Part shown: piece after piece, positions 12,061-22,800 of the stretch
How the letters are laid out: every line of letters begins with the position of its first letter
Position numbering within the stretch: the stretch's first letter is position 1
DNA from: Symsagittifera roscoffensis
Taxonomy: Eukaryota > Xenacoelomorpha > Acoela > Convolutidae
Reading direction: 5' to 3'
DNA: 64,000 bases
Assembly (NCBI RefSeq): GCF_963678635.1
Contig: NC_087067.1
Location: 25,429,547 to 25,493,546 of the forward strand
The notes under the pieces: generated by a model
Told to the model about the DNA's origin: nothing
Database searches by the model: none
Seen by the model: only the letters and a program-made list of their open reading frames with translations
Translations under genes and position numbers: made by a program

Positions 12061-12250
12061 TAGGACCCTGGAAACTCAGAGAAACCAACTTTTTGAAAAA
12101 TGATTCTAATTGTTCTCCGCTTGTGTTTCTCTTTTTTTTAGCCGGGGTTTTCCGCTTTGGTTTTTTGTGTCCACTAACGACTTCGGCAATCTCTAGTGCT
12201 GCAATTTCAAATAGCTCTGCTCCAATTCGTTTTGCGGCTTTTTAAAACAA
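12050..12250 (-). pseudogene. Coding-like minus-strand remnant, basic C-terminus
   Basis: Reading the minus strand from about 12242 down to about 12050 gives about 64 codons with no stop. It encodes an alanine/isoleucine/glutamate-rich helical part (AAKRIGAELFEIAALEIAEV) and then a very basic tail (KKPKRKTPAKKK). There is no ATG, and a stop codon lies directly upstream. Short proteins with such an amphipathic helix plus lysine tail occur in large DNA transposons of the Polinton type and in unrelated proteins. That comparison is from memory and weak. The region is slightly richer in GC than its surroundings. Confidence 0.25.
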
Positions 12251-12339
12251 GGGTTTGCAGTTCTGCCCAGAGTTTGTGCAGGAGCAAAAAAACTGCAAAA
12301 CAGCAAAGAGCTGTTTTGCATGTCCACGAAAAATGGGAA

Positions 12340-12850
12340 AATTAGCTGAGCATTCAGCAATTATTGCGTTTGGAAGCTAAATCAAAAATGATTTTCCGAA
12401 TTAGTCCGGAACAAGAGAACAAGAACAAAAAGAAGTAACAGAGTTTTTGTATCACCTACTAAGTATTCTTATAACGTCATAAGAATACGTAGGAAAATGT
12501 TGTCCTTTTCCACTCATCAGAACCCCTTTCTGATATTTTTCTAAATCACAACCTAAATTAATACTCAAATCAGGCTTTTAAATGATAAACATTGATTGAT
12601 CCGCAGGTAAATGAATTGCCAATTTTTGTGTAGTCTTATCTACCGATATGTATATTCCAATATTTTCATATTTTGTGCATCTTGTTTTGTCCAACTTTGT
12701 CATTCATGGCTACAAGTATATCAAAAAAACTTGGATACTTTCAAGGTTCAAAACGCATTGACTCAGAAATTGTATAGAAATAAGACTATTATTCGGATAA
12801 CAATTAAAAGAATCCCTAGAAACTACCTCAATAGTAAAAGAGTCTATGAC
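12340..12850. repeat. Diverged tandem duplication, copy 1
   Basis: Parallel to 13130-13540. Shared blocks are CCGAATTAGTCCGG, AACATTGATTGATCC, CAGGTAAATGAATTG and TGGCTACAAGTATATCAA, at an offset of about 730-790 bp. The open frames here and at 13324-13536 are counterparts (both contain FCxLxYxxxINP/NIFIF-like hydrophobic stretches) and show no known domain. Confidence 0.7.
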
Positions 12851-13129
12851 TACTGATCGCTAGAAATGTAATTTAAAAATTGATTTATCTTTAATCTGGA
12901 CATTTCCTCAGCCCTTTTTCAAAAAATTTACTTTTTCTTTTTTGAGATTTGTGATGATATATGTTGCTGGTGTCTTTGTTGATATTGTTGAAACTTCAAA
13001 TACTTCGTCGTTAAACTATGCCCTGTATCTTTTTCAAAAGGGATCATCGTTTTTTCGAAGTTCTCAATGCAACCCCAATTTTGAACTTCGATTTCTTATA
13101 TTTCCGGAGTGATTACGAAAAAAAAAGAA

Positions 13130-13540
13130 AATTAGCTGAATTTTGATGAACTATTTCGTTTGAAGGATGTATCAAAGATGGTTATCCGAATTAGTCCGGG
13201 ACTAGAGAAGGAGAATACAACAAAAAAAGGAGCTATTGTATTACCTACTATATTATGTTCTTAAAACGCCTGTCTGATTTGTTTTAAAACACAACCAAAA
13301 ATCACGCTTTTGAATGGTAAACATTGATTGATCCTCAGGTAAATGAATTGTCGTTTTTTGTGTTATCTTATCAACTACACATAAATCCCATTATTTCATA
13401 TTTTGTGCACCTAGAGCTTGTCCAACTTTGTCATTTATGGCTACAAGTATATCAACAATACTTGGACACATTCCAGATTCAAATTGCATTGGATCAATAT
13501 TTCTTTTTTCTTCAGAATTTTCTCTTCCATCTGTGAGAAA
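13130..13540. repeat. Diverged tandem duplication, copy 2
   Basis: Second copy of 12340-12850, see there. The two differ at many sites and by indels, so the duplication is old. Confidence 0.7.
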
Positions 13541-14440
13541 AAATTTTTTTTTTCAGTAACGTCTTTCTCTTGATTATCTAATATGATGTTTTTGAATGGC
13601 CCTGCTTAATTCTAGGAGAACCTCTAATTGAACCAAAAATGTGCTTATTGTTACCCCTCGTTTTCACCTTGCATTTACAGCACTGTAAAAAGAATTAAAT
13701 TCTTTTGTTACAATACCCCCTTTTTCCTGCTTTTGTTCCGTTTTTTGTTTTTTTTTGGAAGTGTACTTTGTGATTGATAAACTGAGCATGGATATGAATC
13801 AAACTGTTCTATACTCATTTAAACACTTAATGACCCACAGGACGTTGAAAGATATCAATTGTAACCTTTTAGTTGAACTTAAAATTCTTCTTGTTTAACT
13901 AAAGGAGTTTTCTTTGTGTTAAATTTAACTTTTTTTCTCTATCTTTTACTACGCCATTTTTGCTTCTATGATAGGTAGACTGACAAATTCAATTTTAGTA
14001 GCAAAGGACTCAACGAAAGAATTCTCGAAGATTCTCGAGTTGGACCAATGTCCAAATACAGCCAAGTTCTTGATGGAGCTCTCTTTTTGAAGTCGATGAA
14101 TCGCGGAATCAAAACCTCCAACAACTTAGTCGGAACATACGAGCCAACTAAAAAAAGCTCAGCTGTTTTCACCGAAAAAGGAAATTCTTAATGATTAAAC
14201 CCACACTTAACATTTTAAATTTTAGATATAAAATGCAAAATTGTGGTAAAATTCTATACGTTGCATTGATTTATACTTTTTATGGAAATTCTTTTTTTTC
14301 CTTAAACATTATTCGCTTTCTTGAAATTTCATTTAGATTTCAGCATAAATTCAATATCAATTCAGTAGGTTACAAAACTAGTATAACATATCCTAACATT
14401 TAAAACTTATAAATTGCTGTAGAGAATTTTAAACATCGCA
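13540..14440. other. Intergenic, no gene seen
   Basis: AT-rich, with poly-T tracts. Open frames at 13966-14172 (minus) and 14191-14403 (plus) are short and unrecognised. Confidence 0.35.
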
Positions 14441-14479
14441 GTTTGGTAAATTCGAGCATCATGAAAATTTGGGTGCCTA

Positions 14480-14780
14480 AAATTTTTTGAAACTTACCTT
14501 CTTAATCATCTAAACCCTATCTTAATACATTGGAAAACCTATTATCTATCTTATTACATTGATTGTTTATTACTGATACAATGAGAAATCTTTTCATTTT
14601 CCTTCATTGAAAAATCGGGCGTGAAATTTTTCTGAAATTTACCATCTGAAAATTGGTATAACATATCTTAATTCATTGGGAAACCTATAACCTAACGTAA
14701 TACAATGGGAAACCTAATCTCTATCTTAATAAATACCCTGCTGACTGGATGTTTTATTCCCTATCTTAGTACATGGGGGT
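14480..14780. repeat. Irregular short repeats (TCTTAATACATTGG AAACCTA type)
   Basis: A motif of about 20 bp, roughly CTATCTTAATACATTGG followed by AAACCTA, occurs about five times with spacing variation (near 14515, 14550, 14665, 14695 and 14758). It is a degenerate minisatellite. There is no gene. Confidence 0.5.
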
Positions 14781-15600
14781 CAGCAGGCACCCTCCACCTG
14801 ATCACTTCACACCTATGCTACTCACGTCCCTCAAAGGCCCAAGCCGAACAAGCAAAGCTCATTACCATTTCCTACGTTTCGCTTGTCCTCATTACTGACT
14901 CTGTTACCTTCTTTCAACCTAAACTATACGTTTCCACTAAAACCAAGATGCAATTTTTTCTACTTAATTTTAAATTACAGGGCTTACCTAATTCACTTTA
15001 AGCTCCTAATTAAACTCTGACTAAGTCACAAATTTTCACATGCTTGGCACGTTCAACGGCATTCATCACTGTTGAAAACACGCACTACTACTCAGTCTCC
15101 GACTTTTCATTTAAATCGCTCTTAGCTCTTCCTTCGCCTTTCTCCAGCTTCTAAAACATCTTGTTTATATAGCCCTCAATTTTTTATAACTAACTCTAAT
15201 ACTCTGTTCTGACTTGACCATGGAATTTTAATCACACATCGCTATTCTGATGAACGATTCACTAGCGTTTCTTTTTGCGATGTACTTTCCACCACAAGGC
15301 TTCATGGCGGATATTGGTTTCCTACCATATCTTATTGGTTTCATATCTGAACGACCCGCAAACCCTTGGAAATTACGCCTTCCCGCGCGTGAGCCCACTA
15401 GGTTGATTTTTAGCAAATTTTCTAAACATTTTTTAGCAGATTTTTTTTCCAAAATTTTTCGCGAGGCTATTTTGTCCGCTTTTGTCTCTGTAAGACTACA
15501 CGAGCAACTGAAGGTTCACAAGCCATGCATAGACAACCACCTGCACCTACTTAGAACTAATGTCTCAAAGATGCCTTGAAAATTGTCATTGACAGCAACA
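14780..15600. other. Higher-GC intergenic block, unassigned
   Basis: Base composition is less AT-rich than around it, and open frames of about 100 codons exist on both strands (14705-15001 plus, 15250-15579 plus, 15228-15452 minus). None has a domain I recognise. It may be an inserted element of unknown class. Confidence 0.3.
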
Positions 15601-15770
15601 GTTTGCTCCGCACCACGAAAATAGCATTTCTTCAACAGCTGTTTTCTAAAGAATCGGGAAGAAAAGAAAACAGCTCACTTGTGTCTCATAGGAATCTATC
15701 AAAATGTGACATTATGTAAAAGGAATGAATAAGAAGTGATGAAATAATAGATATTTTTTGTAAACAATTT

Positions 15771-16307
15771 TTAATGATTATTATCCGACAAAAAATGCAG
15801 TATAAACTTAGAGCAAAAAATAACAAATTTTTGGGTTCTGTCTTTGAAAGAAGAAAAGTTATAATATGACAGCAACCGCTTTAAACACAAAGAGGTCGTT
15901 CTTGAAGAACGGCTAACGTTAGTTGCAAAAGAATTGGAAGATGAAAAATATCTTTCGAGAAAATAGACAAAATGGTTGAAAACAGAACAGTTTTGCAAAA
16001 TTGTGTTTAGTTGTAAAATTAAGAATTTTATGTGTAGATCAATCAAATGGAAAGAGTAGACGAGGCAGAGATTCATCAAAAACAACACAATGAAGGTACA
16101 TGCTCTTTCATCGACACAGTTGTAGAAGTTTGCCAATAATCGCAACTCAGAACGTCCCCAAACTTGACATAAATCTGCTGAGCATAGTCTCGTATAAGTA
16201 ATGAATTCCGAAGAAATTTTTGATAAAACATTCTCTATTAATAACGGCTCTGTTGTTGAAATTTGCTTATATATGAAATTTTCTGCTTCAAACTTAGAAC
16301 ACGTCAT
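15771..16307 (-). CDS. Unrecognised 178-codon open reading frame, doubtful
   Basis: The longest single open frame in this part of the window. The protein would begin MTCSKFEAENF and is rich in Phe, Leu, Ser and Cys with hydrophobic stretches in the middle, but no domain or signal peptide is clear. The opposite strand has a fragment that looks at least as protein-like (LEERLTLVAKELEDEK, near 15900-15950), so this frame may be a shadow of a decayed plus-strand sequence. I keep it only because of its length; coding status is unproven. Confidence 0.2.
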   Translation of the reverse strand: MTCSKFEAENFIYKQISTTEPLLIENVLSKISSEFITYTRLCSADLCQVWGRSELRLLANFYNCVDERACTFIVLFLMNLCLVYSFHLIDLHIKFLILQLNTILQNCSVFNHFVYFLERYFSSSNSFATNVSRSSRTTSLCLKRLLSYYNFSSFKDRTQKFVIFCSKFILHFLSDNNH

Positions 16308-16309
16308 CG

Positions 16310-16640
16310 ATTGTGATCATTAAATTTGATTAATTTCGAAACACAAAATTTCATTATAATCAATTTTAATCAATTATTTTTTTCTCATTAATAATTTATT
16401 GTTTTATCAAAAAGTTATAATCCACTTTAATCTATTTTATTCGCTAATAGGACTCTTCTTTTTTTCTGGCTCAGTTTAAAAAGTAAAACTACAAATTTTT
16501 CCTATGATCCTAAAACCAAAAACAATTGAAAGTACAATTTACATGTTATAAAGGTTTTCGAATTTGTTTTCATTGAACACTTTTTCCATTTCTCTTTTAG
16601 GTTATGAGTAAAATTGCGCGTAAAATGGCCGTGAATTAAA
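16310..16640. other. AT-rich spacer with TAATC/ATTATAATC repeats
   Basis: Contains several copies of short phrases such as TTATAATC and TTTAATC. Similar phrases occur at about 17020-17120 and 56290-56420. There is no gene. Confidence 0.4.
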
Positions 16641-16644
16641 TGTA

Positions 16645-16860
16645 TGTCGGGTAAAAGAGGCCGTGACCTCAGTGGGTGTCGGATAACAGAGGCGGTGACC
16701 TCAATTTACTTACGCTGGGTTGGAAAGCGAGTGACCTCAGTGCGCATCGGGTGAGAGAGCCAATAAAATCTGTGGGCATCGCGCAGGAGAGCCAGCGACC
16801 TCAGGGGTTATTGGTAAACAGAGCCAGTGAGGGCAGTTCGGGTCCACGCGGTGAATCATA
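16645..16860 (+). repeat. Minisatellite, about 32-36 bp unit, GTGACCTCAGTGGG type
   Basis: About six units, each with a core like AGAGGCGGTGACCTCA, then GTGGGCATCGGGT-like sequence. The units are diverged and GC-rich against an AT-rich background. Open frames across it on both strands (16676-16861, 16737-16919) come from the repeat. Confidence 0.7.
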
Positions 16861-16869
16861 AGAGCAATC

Positions 16870-18430
16870 ACGGAAAAAATTGATAGAAATTCAAACAAAT
16901 ATAAAGAAACTTGACACAATGTATTCCGATATAACTAATTGATATATCTATCCAGCCACGTAAAAAAAAAGACGAAATAATGAATTGTATTTGATTAAAA
17001 GGGGATCATTTTGTAATTAAAAAATAATTAATTTTTTACAAAAAACAAACGATTATAATCGATTAAAAAGTTTTTTTTTTCTTGCTTAGAAGAATTTTTT
17101 TTATAATCCATATTTAATCGGTTTTTTTTGTACTTTCATAAAAACTATCCATGAAATTAGGAAATGATCAATTATTTTCCATCAAACTCTGGTGCGGCCA
17201 TCTCGAGCATTCTGGTAGCAAAACATGTGCCAAAATTACAAAAAAAAATTCGAACAACGCAAAAACGAATGCTTATCTACTTAGAAGAAATACTAGCGAT
17301 AATACAGTCTTAAATAACGCTGCTAAGAATGAACTTAGGAGTAGTTCGCGGACGCAAATCCTGCTCGGATTAGCCGTGAATTTTGCAATAATGATCAATG
17401 AATCAAAAAACTTACGGCCTATCCTTAAACTTCAGAATCTAAAACGCTGATTTCTTCAATTTGTGTGACTTCTCATCTGCCAACTCTGGGTATCGGCAAA
17501 TTTAGTCAGTACTCTTTATGTTTGGTGATGTAAAAAATGTCACCGTCAACGCCACAAACACATTTATATTGGATAAACATAGAAGGTCGCCAGATTAATG
17601 CATCTGCTAAATTTGACGAATTGAATCAAAACTCAAATGAAAAACAGAAATCGATTTTCTTGACATAAAACTTGAAGATGATACCGATACCACCAATATC
17701 TTGCGTTTATAAAGCAAGTAGCCATGTTTTTGACCGATTCTTAATGACCATGCATATTTAGATGGAACATATGGCCAGGAACAATTCTACGATATGTGAC
17801 CCGATTAATATTAAAGCGTAAAATTCCAAGCCCATTGCGGCCAGTCTCCCAATCGACTGGGTCTTGAGTCGTCTTTCGCCAATTTTTAATTATTTTCAAT
17901 CCGATTAGTTTAAGTGTGACGTAGAGGGTACTACACTTGTCACTCAAATCAAATCGTGGAACCAAGTCAAACTATACTGTGTAAAAATAATCCTGCTCTG
18001 CTGCACACAAAAAAATCATCTAAAGTACTTGAAACATCAAAAATTCCTGATGGTACAATCTTACCTAGTGGAACAAAAAATAATTACTTTGACACATTAT
18101 TTTTATTTATCTCTAATTAAACTGAAACTATTTATAAAACGGTTAAAAAAATCAACCAAAAAAATAGAATAATTGTTGACTAACAAAAACGTTTTTTTTT
18201 TTACAATATGAGAAGGATTTACGATGACTGCTGTCCTTTCCATGTTTGTTTGAAATATGGACGGGCCTTTGTAGGGTTTTGGGACAGCTAGAAAAATAAT
18301 ATTCCCTTTAAAACTCGAAATCATTTTAAGCGGAGTTTAATTTTGTAAAATTAACTCAGTTGATGCAAAATTATCTCAGTCGGGTTAAAAAAATTAATTG
18401 AAACAAGCTGCTCTTAGACGGTTGAAGCAC
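16870..18430. other. Intergenic, no gene recognised
   Basis: AT-rich. A 99-codon plus-strand open frame (17151-17450, with polar KKNSNNAKTN and RSSSRTQ stretches) and short minus-strand frames (17741-17965, 18103-18324) have no recognisable domains and no splice or promoter context. Confidence 0.35.
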
Positions 18431-18539
18431 ATCAGTTTTTGTTTGAATTTGTGCAAAAACATCTGAGAGGAGTTGGACAAAACCAAACACACAATTTCAC
18501 AGTTTTTTTTAAGATAATTTATCCACGGGGGAAAGGACC

Positions 18540-18775
18540 AACACAAGAGCTGTATAGCTCATCACGGCGAACCGGTGTTGTGCCCCTGTTTAAGAACTAC
18601 ATGTGTTTTTTTGGTTATTTTTCCCGGCTGGGTAATGTTGCTTCACTCTCAAGCAACGATACGGATCATGGTGGGCCTCGAACATCCGACCTTTCGATTG
18701 AGAAACACCTCTGGCTGAGGTCGATACCGCCGAAACGTACCAAACTTGGGTCGATGCGGTCGAAAAATTAGACGA
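18540..18775 (-). repeat. tRNA-derived SINE-like sequence
   Basis: On the minus strand, about 18745-18665 reads like a degraded tRNA. It has an A-box-like GACCTCAGCCAGAGG, an anticodon arm TTTCTCAATCGAAA and a B-box-like GATGTTCGAGGCCCACC. It is followed by TTGCTTGAGAGTGAAGCAAC. The arms do not fold into a full cloverleaf, so this is not a working tRNA gene but probably the head of a SINE. The 110-codon plus-strand open frame across it is a shadow. Confidence 0.4.
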
Positions 18776-18979
18776 TCACCTCTACCCGGGTTTTCACCTG
18801 TCAACCAAAAGTTAAGCAATCGTCGTTTGAAATTAGTAACTGGTAATCTCGATATTTTTCACTTTTTTAAAACTCGTGATCTTTTCTTAATTGACTTAGA
18901 GCCAAATCTTACATCAAAACAGGCAAAAAGCTGGTTTTCGACAAATAGAGGGTACTACCGCTGGCTCTGAGCATACTTT

Positions 18980-19330
18980 AATTTTAAATTTGTATACTCT
19001 ATGAAAATGCTACATACAAAAACGCGCACATAGTATTTGATTTATAAATCTATTTATTGATACAGAGTCGGGAGGTTGTGCGATTGATCACATGAAATCG
19101 ACAAAAGGGTCATGTCAAATTTGACCCTCGACGACAAAAACGGACATTAGTCAGAACATGTTCAAAATATTTTAGTCTTAATGAGCCAAAACTCAAACTT
19201 TTGCCAAAAGCCAAAAGTCAAACTGAGCACCATAACCATTGTCTAAAATTGGCAGCAGCAATGATCTGGACCGCGCTTCAACGGTCATTTATGAAAACAA
19301 TTTGAATGAAGCTCGTCAAAAAGCAGTAAA
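18980..19330. other. Upstream flank of the microexon gene, no element identified
   Basis: AT-rich with no gene. The promoter of the downstream gene should lie here or just after, but I cannot pick out a TATA box or initiator with confidence. Confidence 0.3.
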
Positions 19331-19745
19331 AGCATGCTGATAATCTATTTTTTCGTTCAGTTGTTCAGTTTTTTTGGATAACTCATTCGTTAAAACAAAC
19401 AATTTTGCAGATAAACATGCGGTAAATTTTTAAAGTAACCGCGACTTTCGACAATAGAAGTTTTGCAGAAAAAACTTGCAAATGAAGGTAACTAAAAAAA
19501 TTTCTTTTCATTAATCTATTTTTTCCTGTTTAGATAAAAAAAAGTGGTTTGTAATGTTTTATGATTTATAATAATTAATATTTCGTTTGTTCTTTTCAGA
19601 TAACGTACGACTTCTCTAAGAAAATCTCTTGAAATTTTCAACTGAAGCGGAGACTTCAATTCGAAACTCGGTAACGCCGGGCGAGTTGTAATTGGAGGAT
19701 TTTAGAGTCACGCGAAAGCAAAAAATTGGAGGCCTTAAAGCCAAA
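19330..19745 (+). promoter_or_regulatory. Putative 5' UTR with a spliced intron (19488-19599)
   Basis: Upstream of the ATG, AATGAAG/GTAACT at 19487/19488 can act as a donor, and TTCTTTTCAG ending at 19599 is a strong acceptor, giving a 112-bp intron. 19600-19745 would be the second part of the 5' UTR, followed by AAAATGA. This part is richer in GC (GTAACGCCGGGCGAG). The transcription start is not visible. Confidence 0.4.
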
Positions 19746-19806
19746 ATGACCAAAAACATCGGACAAATCTGTTGTTTACTCTCATTGCTGCTGATTCAAG
19801 TAACCC
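19746..19806 (+). CDS. Signal-peptide exon of the microexon gene
   Basis: The ATG at 19746 opens 20 codons plus one base before a perfect GTAAGT donor at 19807. The peptide begins MTKNIGQ and continues with the hydrophobic core ICCLLSLLLIQV, a typical cleavable signal peptide (short polar/basic N-region, about 12-residue hydrophobic core). The A at -3 before ATG suits animal initiation. The exon ends with a lone C, phase 1, as required by all microexons downstream (C plus CT, CA or CG makes a Pro codon). The next usable exon is nearly 8 kb away at 27615. Confidence 0.75.
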
Positions 19807-22800
19807 GTAAGTTTCATTTCAATTTTGAATTTATCTGACTACAATTTTACTTGAATTTACTAATGAAAAATTTTCATATTAGATTAAACCAAACCCTGTT
19901 CTGGTGGCTCAAGAAAAATTTTACTTGCCGGAAATATATCACGCGTTAGTTGTCACCAATTGATCAAATTGGCCATCTTCCCCCCAACCCCCTCACCCAT
20001 AACTTTACAAAAATGATCACAGGTGAACCATTTTTTTAAATTGAGCTCAGGTCAACAATACTTCTGCAAAAAATTTTCAAAAAAACGTCAAAAATAGCTA
20101 GTTAAAAAGCCGAAATTTGTGTCAAGAAAAAACACCCAAGCAAAAATATTCGGACATTTCGGAACAACAAGGGTTTCATTCAGCAACCAGGTTTCATTCA
20201 TCATAAGAACCCTAGTGATCATTCGTGAGATACTGGTTCTTCTGATGTCGTGGGTAGTTGTGTTATCATGTCCCTTGTGCTTCATATAAAAATGTATGAT
20301 AAGCATTTTTTGTCAACCCGGGTAGTCGTGATGTTCACTGATCGTTGAGGGGATACAAGGAGCAAACTACTCCCAGAGTGAATCGTGGACCTGGGTAGTT
20401 TTGAGGTTTACCAAGAGATACATGCTGCGCTAGTGAGTTTTGGGACAATATTAATTGAGCGCAATACTCTTCTGCAAAAACCTTCCATTTTGGTAGGGCG
20501 ACAATTAGCAACACGCGACAATTCGTAACAGGCGGCAGTTTGTAAAAAGCGACAATTCGTAACAAGGCATTGGCAAGTACAATACGCTTGCTCCGCTGTG
20601 CTTACATCGGCGAAGGGATTACTGCGCGCGAATCATTGTTCTTCGCTTAATCTACTGTTACGAACTGTCGCGTTTTACGAATTGTCGCCTGTTACCAATT
20701 GTCACCTGTTACGAATTGTCGCATGTTACGAATTGTCGCCTCGCGTTCGAATTTTATTGTCTAGATCAGACCCGTCATTTAATACAACAAATGATCTGGT
20801 TCAATGCATTTTAAGAGACTTGATCTGTAAAAAGTTTGTACTGGTTACAAAAATTTCTTTTCATGCCTTTCCAGCTGATTTAACCATAATATTTGAAAGT
20901 GCTCTTACAATATAGAAAATCGATTCATTGATGATCTGTGGATTAAAAAAAGTCATAAATAACGACCTCTTTTCAAATACGAAACGTGTATTTCAGATTT
21001 TTCTATGTGCAATTAACTAATTGAAAAAATTTACTGCTTTTTCTTTATCAGAAAGAGAATTATGAATTTATTTGTCACGTGAAAATCGTTTCTTGAATTC
21101 TTTTCTATGAAATAATAGGGTACTTCGTCAGGGTGACTTGTCCAGCAAGATGATTGAGTCTTAGGAACTAAACGGCCCAAAATAAAAATTTCTACAGTGC
21201 TGATTTGTTTTATGTGGACAAAACTACAAACAACTTGAAAGTTCAAACGTGTTTTTCAGAAATTGGCTTCAAATTATTTTAAAAAAATCTGAAAAATTGA
21301 GCGTTGCTTTCAGTTCCACCAAAGTTGTTATGTTGCGATTCATTTCGCAAAAAATAGAACTGAAATTTTACCCCAATAATGGGTCATTTCTGCTTTTTAT
21401 TCTAGTTAAACAACAACTAGCGGTTTAACTGATAAGAAAAGGTATATCAAGCAAAAATTCTTACATATATCAACAAATTTGTAGAAGAGTAAAATCTCCG
21501 TAAATTGGTAGAAGAGAATATAGTTTTCCAATGAGTCTTTTAGCGGTAGTGTAAGTTCAATTTCTTTCTGGTTTAAAATTTTGAGTGTTTAGTGAAAGTT
21601 TATTCCAATTTTATGTCATATTTTAACAAAATGCGCTTTCATTCAGTGCTTGTTTTTTTTTGTGACTTAAGTTTCATTGTAAAAGAGACGGCGATTTAAA
21701 GTTTCATAATCATTTGCTGTTGATAATTATGCTAGGCAAAATGCTTTGCGTAAAATGTAACCGCTGGTAGTATGACTATCTCCACTAGACTCTCCCGTAA
21801 ACGCGGGGCAACGACTTTTCAAGTGAGTTAAAAAAAACTACGATCCCCAGTCCATCCCCCTTTTGTAATTGTTTTCCATAAATGGCCCAATTTTTTACAA
21901 AATAAACTGAATGATCCCAGTTTTTTTTAAAGGAGCTGAATGAGCCATATTTCTTGCAAATTTGCGTCATTCAAAATCCTAAATTTAGTTTCAGAATGCC
22001 AAAAGAAAACCTAACTCCAAGAATTATATGAAAGAATTAAGTTATAAAAACGTGGAGATCGGCTTATTCTTTAACCCTAATTTTTTTTAAAGATTTGGAC
22101 TGTACAAAAATCCATGCTGTTATCAAGCTTACGCGTGAGAGATTTGATTCAACAAAAAACACTTTTGCATTTGGTGGTTTAGTTCTGATTAGTCTTTTTT
22201 CGGTCCTTGTTAGTCCTCCGAAAATGATTCGGTCATAAAACGAGATAAGCAACTCGACTGATATCGTTTAAAGACCTCATTTTTAAGTCCTGGTAGTAAA
22301 TAATTAAAAATGAGTCCATTAGCAGTAGTGGAAGCTCAATTTTTTTCTATTGCTATTTTTATGGCAGATTTTCAAAAGTTTTTTGAAAATTGTTCGACCT
22401 TTATTTAGGTCGACTAAGCTGATATTTTGAGCCATCTCATAGCACTCAAAAATCCCAGTTTTGGCCAAATTCTCTGCGCCTCACACAAATTCTCTGCGCC
22501 TTGCGCGCTGCCCTCTCAAAATGAGTAATTATTGTCGCCGTTGGCGCCCTTAGAAGTCTTTTAGGGTCCACCACCAAAAAAACATATTTAAAAATAGTAC
22601 AAAAGGGTAACCCTTAATACGACAGGGGGTGGTCAATCCTACAAAAATCAGAACTTTATGAGCTCAGAAATGAGGATAAAAAGTTTGTTTATCTTAGAGT
22701 ACTAAGGCGGCTGATTTAATATTCGGATTTATTTATTTTTCGAGTTTATTTTTTGAAAACTGTCTGCCTGTTTTTTGCACTTACTCCTTCCAGAAATAAG

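Noticed and set aside
16676-16919. Coding frames across the 16.6-kb minisatellite
   Set aside because: They exist on both strands of a repeat that is richer in GC and therefore poorer in stops. No domain is seen.
18660-18745. Functional tRNA gene on the minus strand
   Set aside because: A-box- and B-box-like segments exist, but the acceptor and D stems do not pair. It looks like a SINE head.
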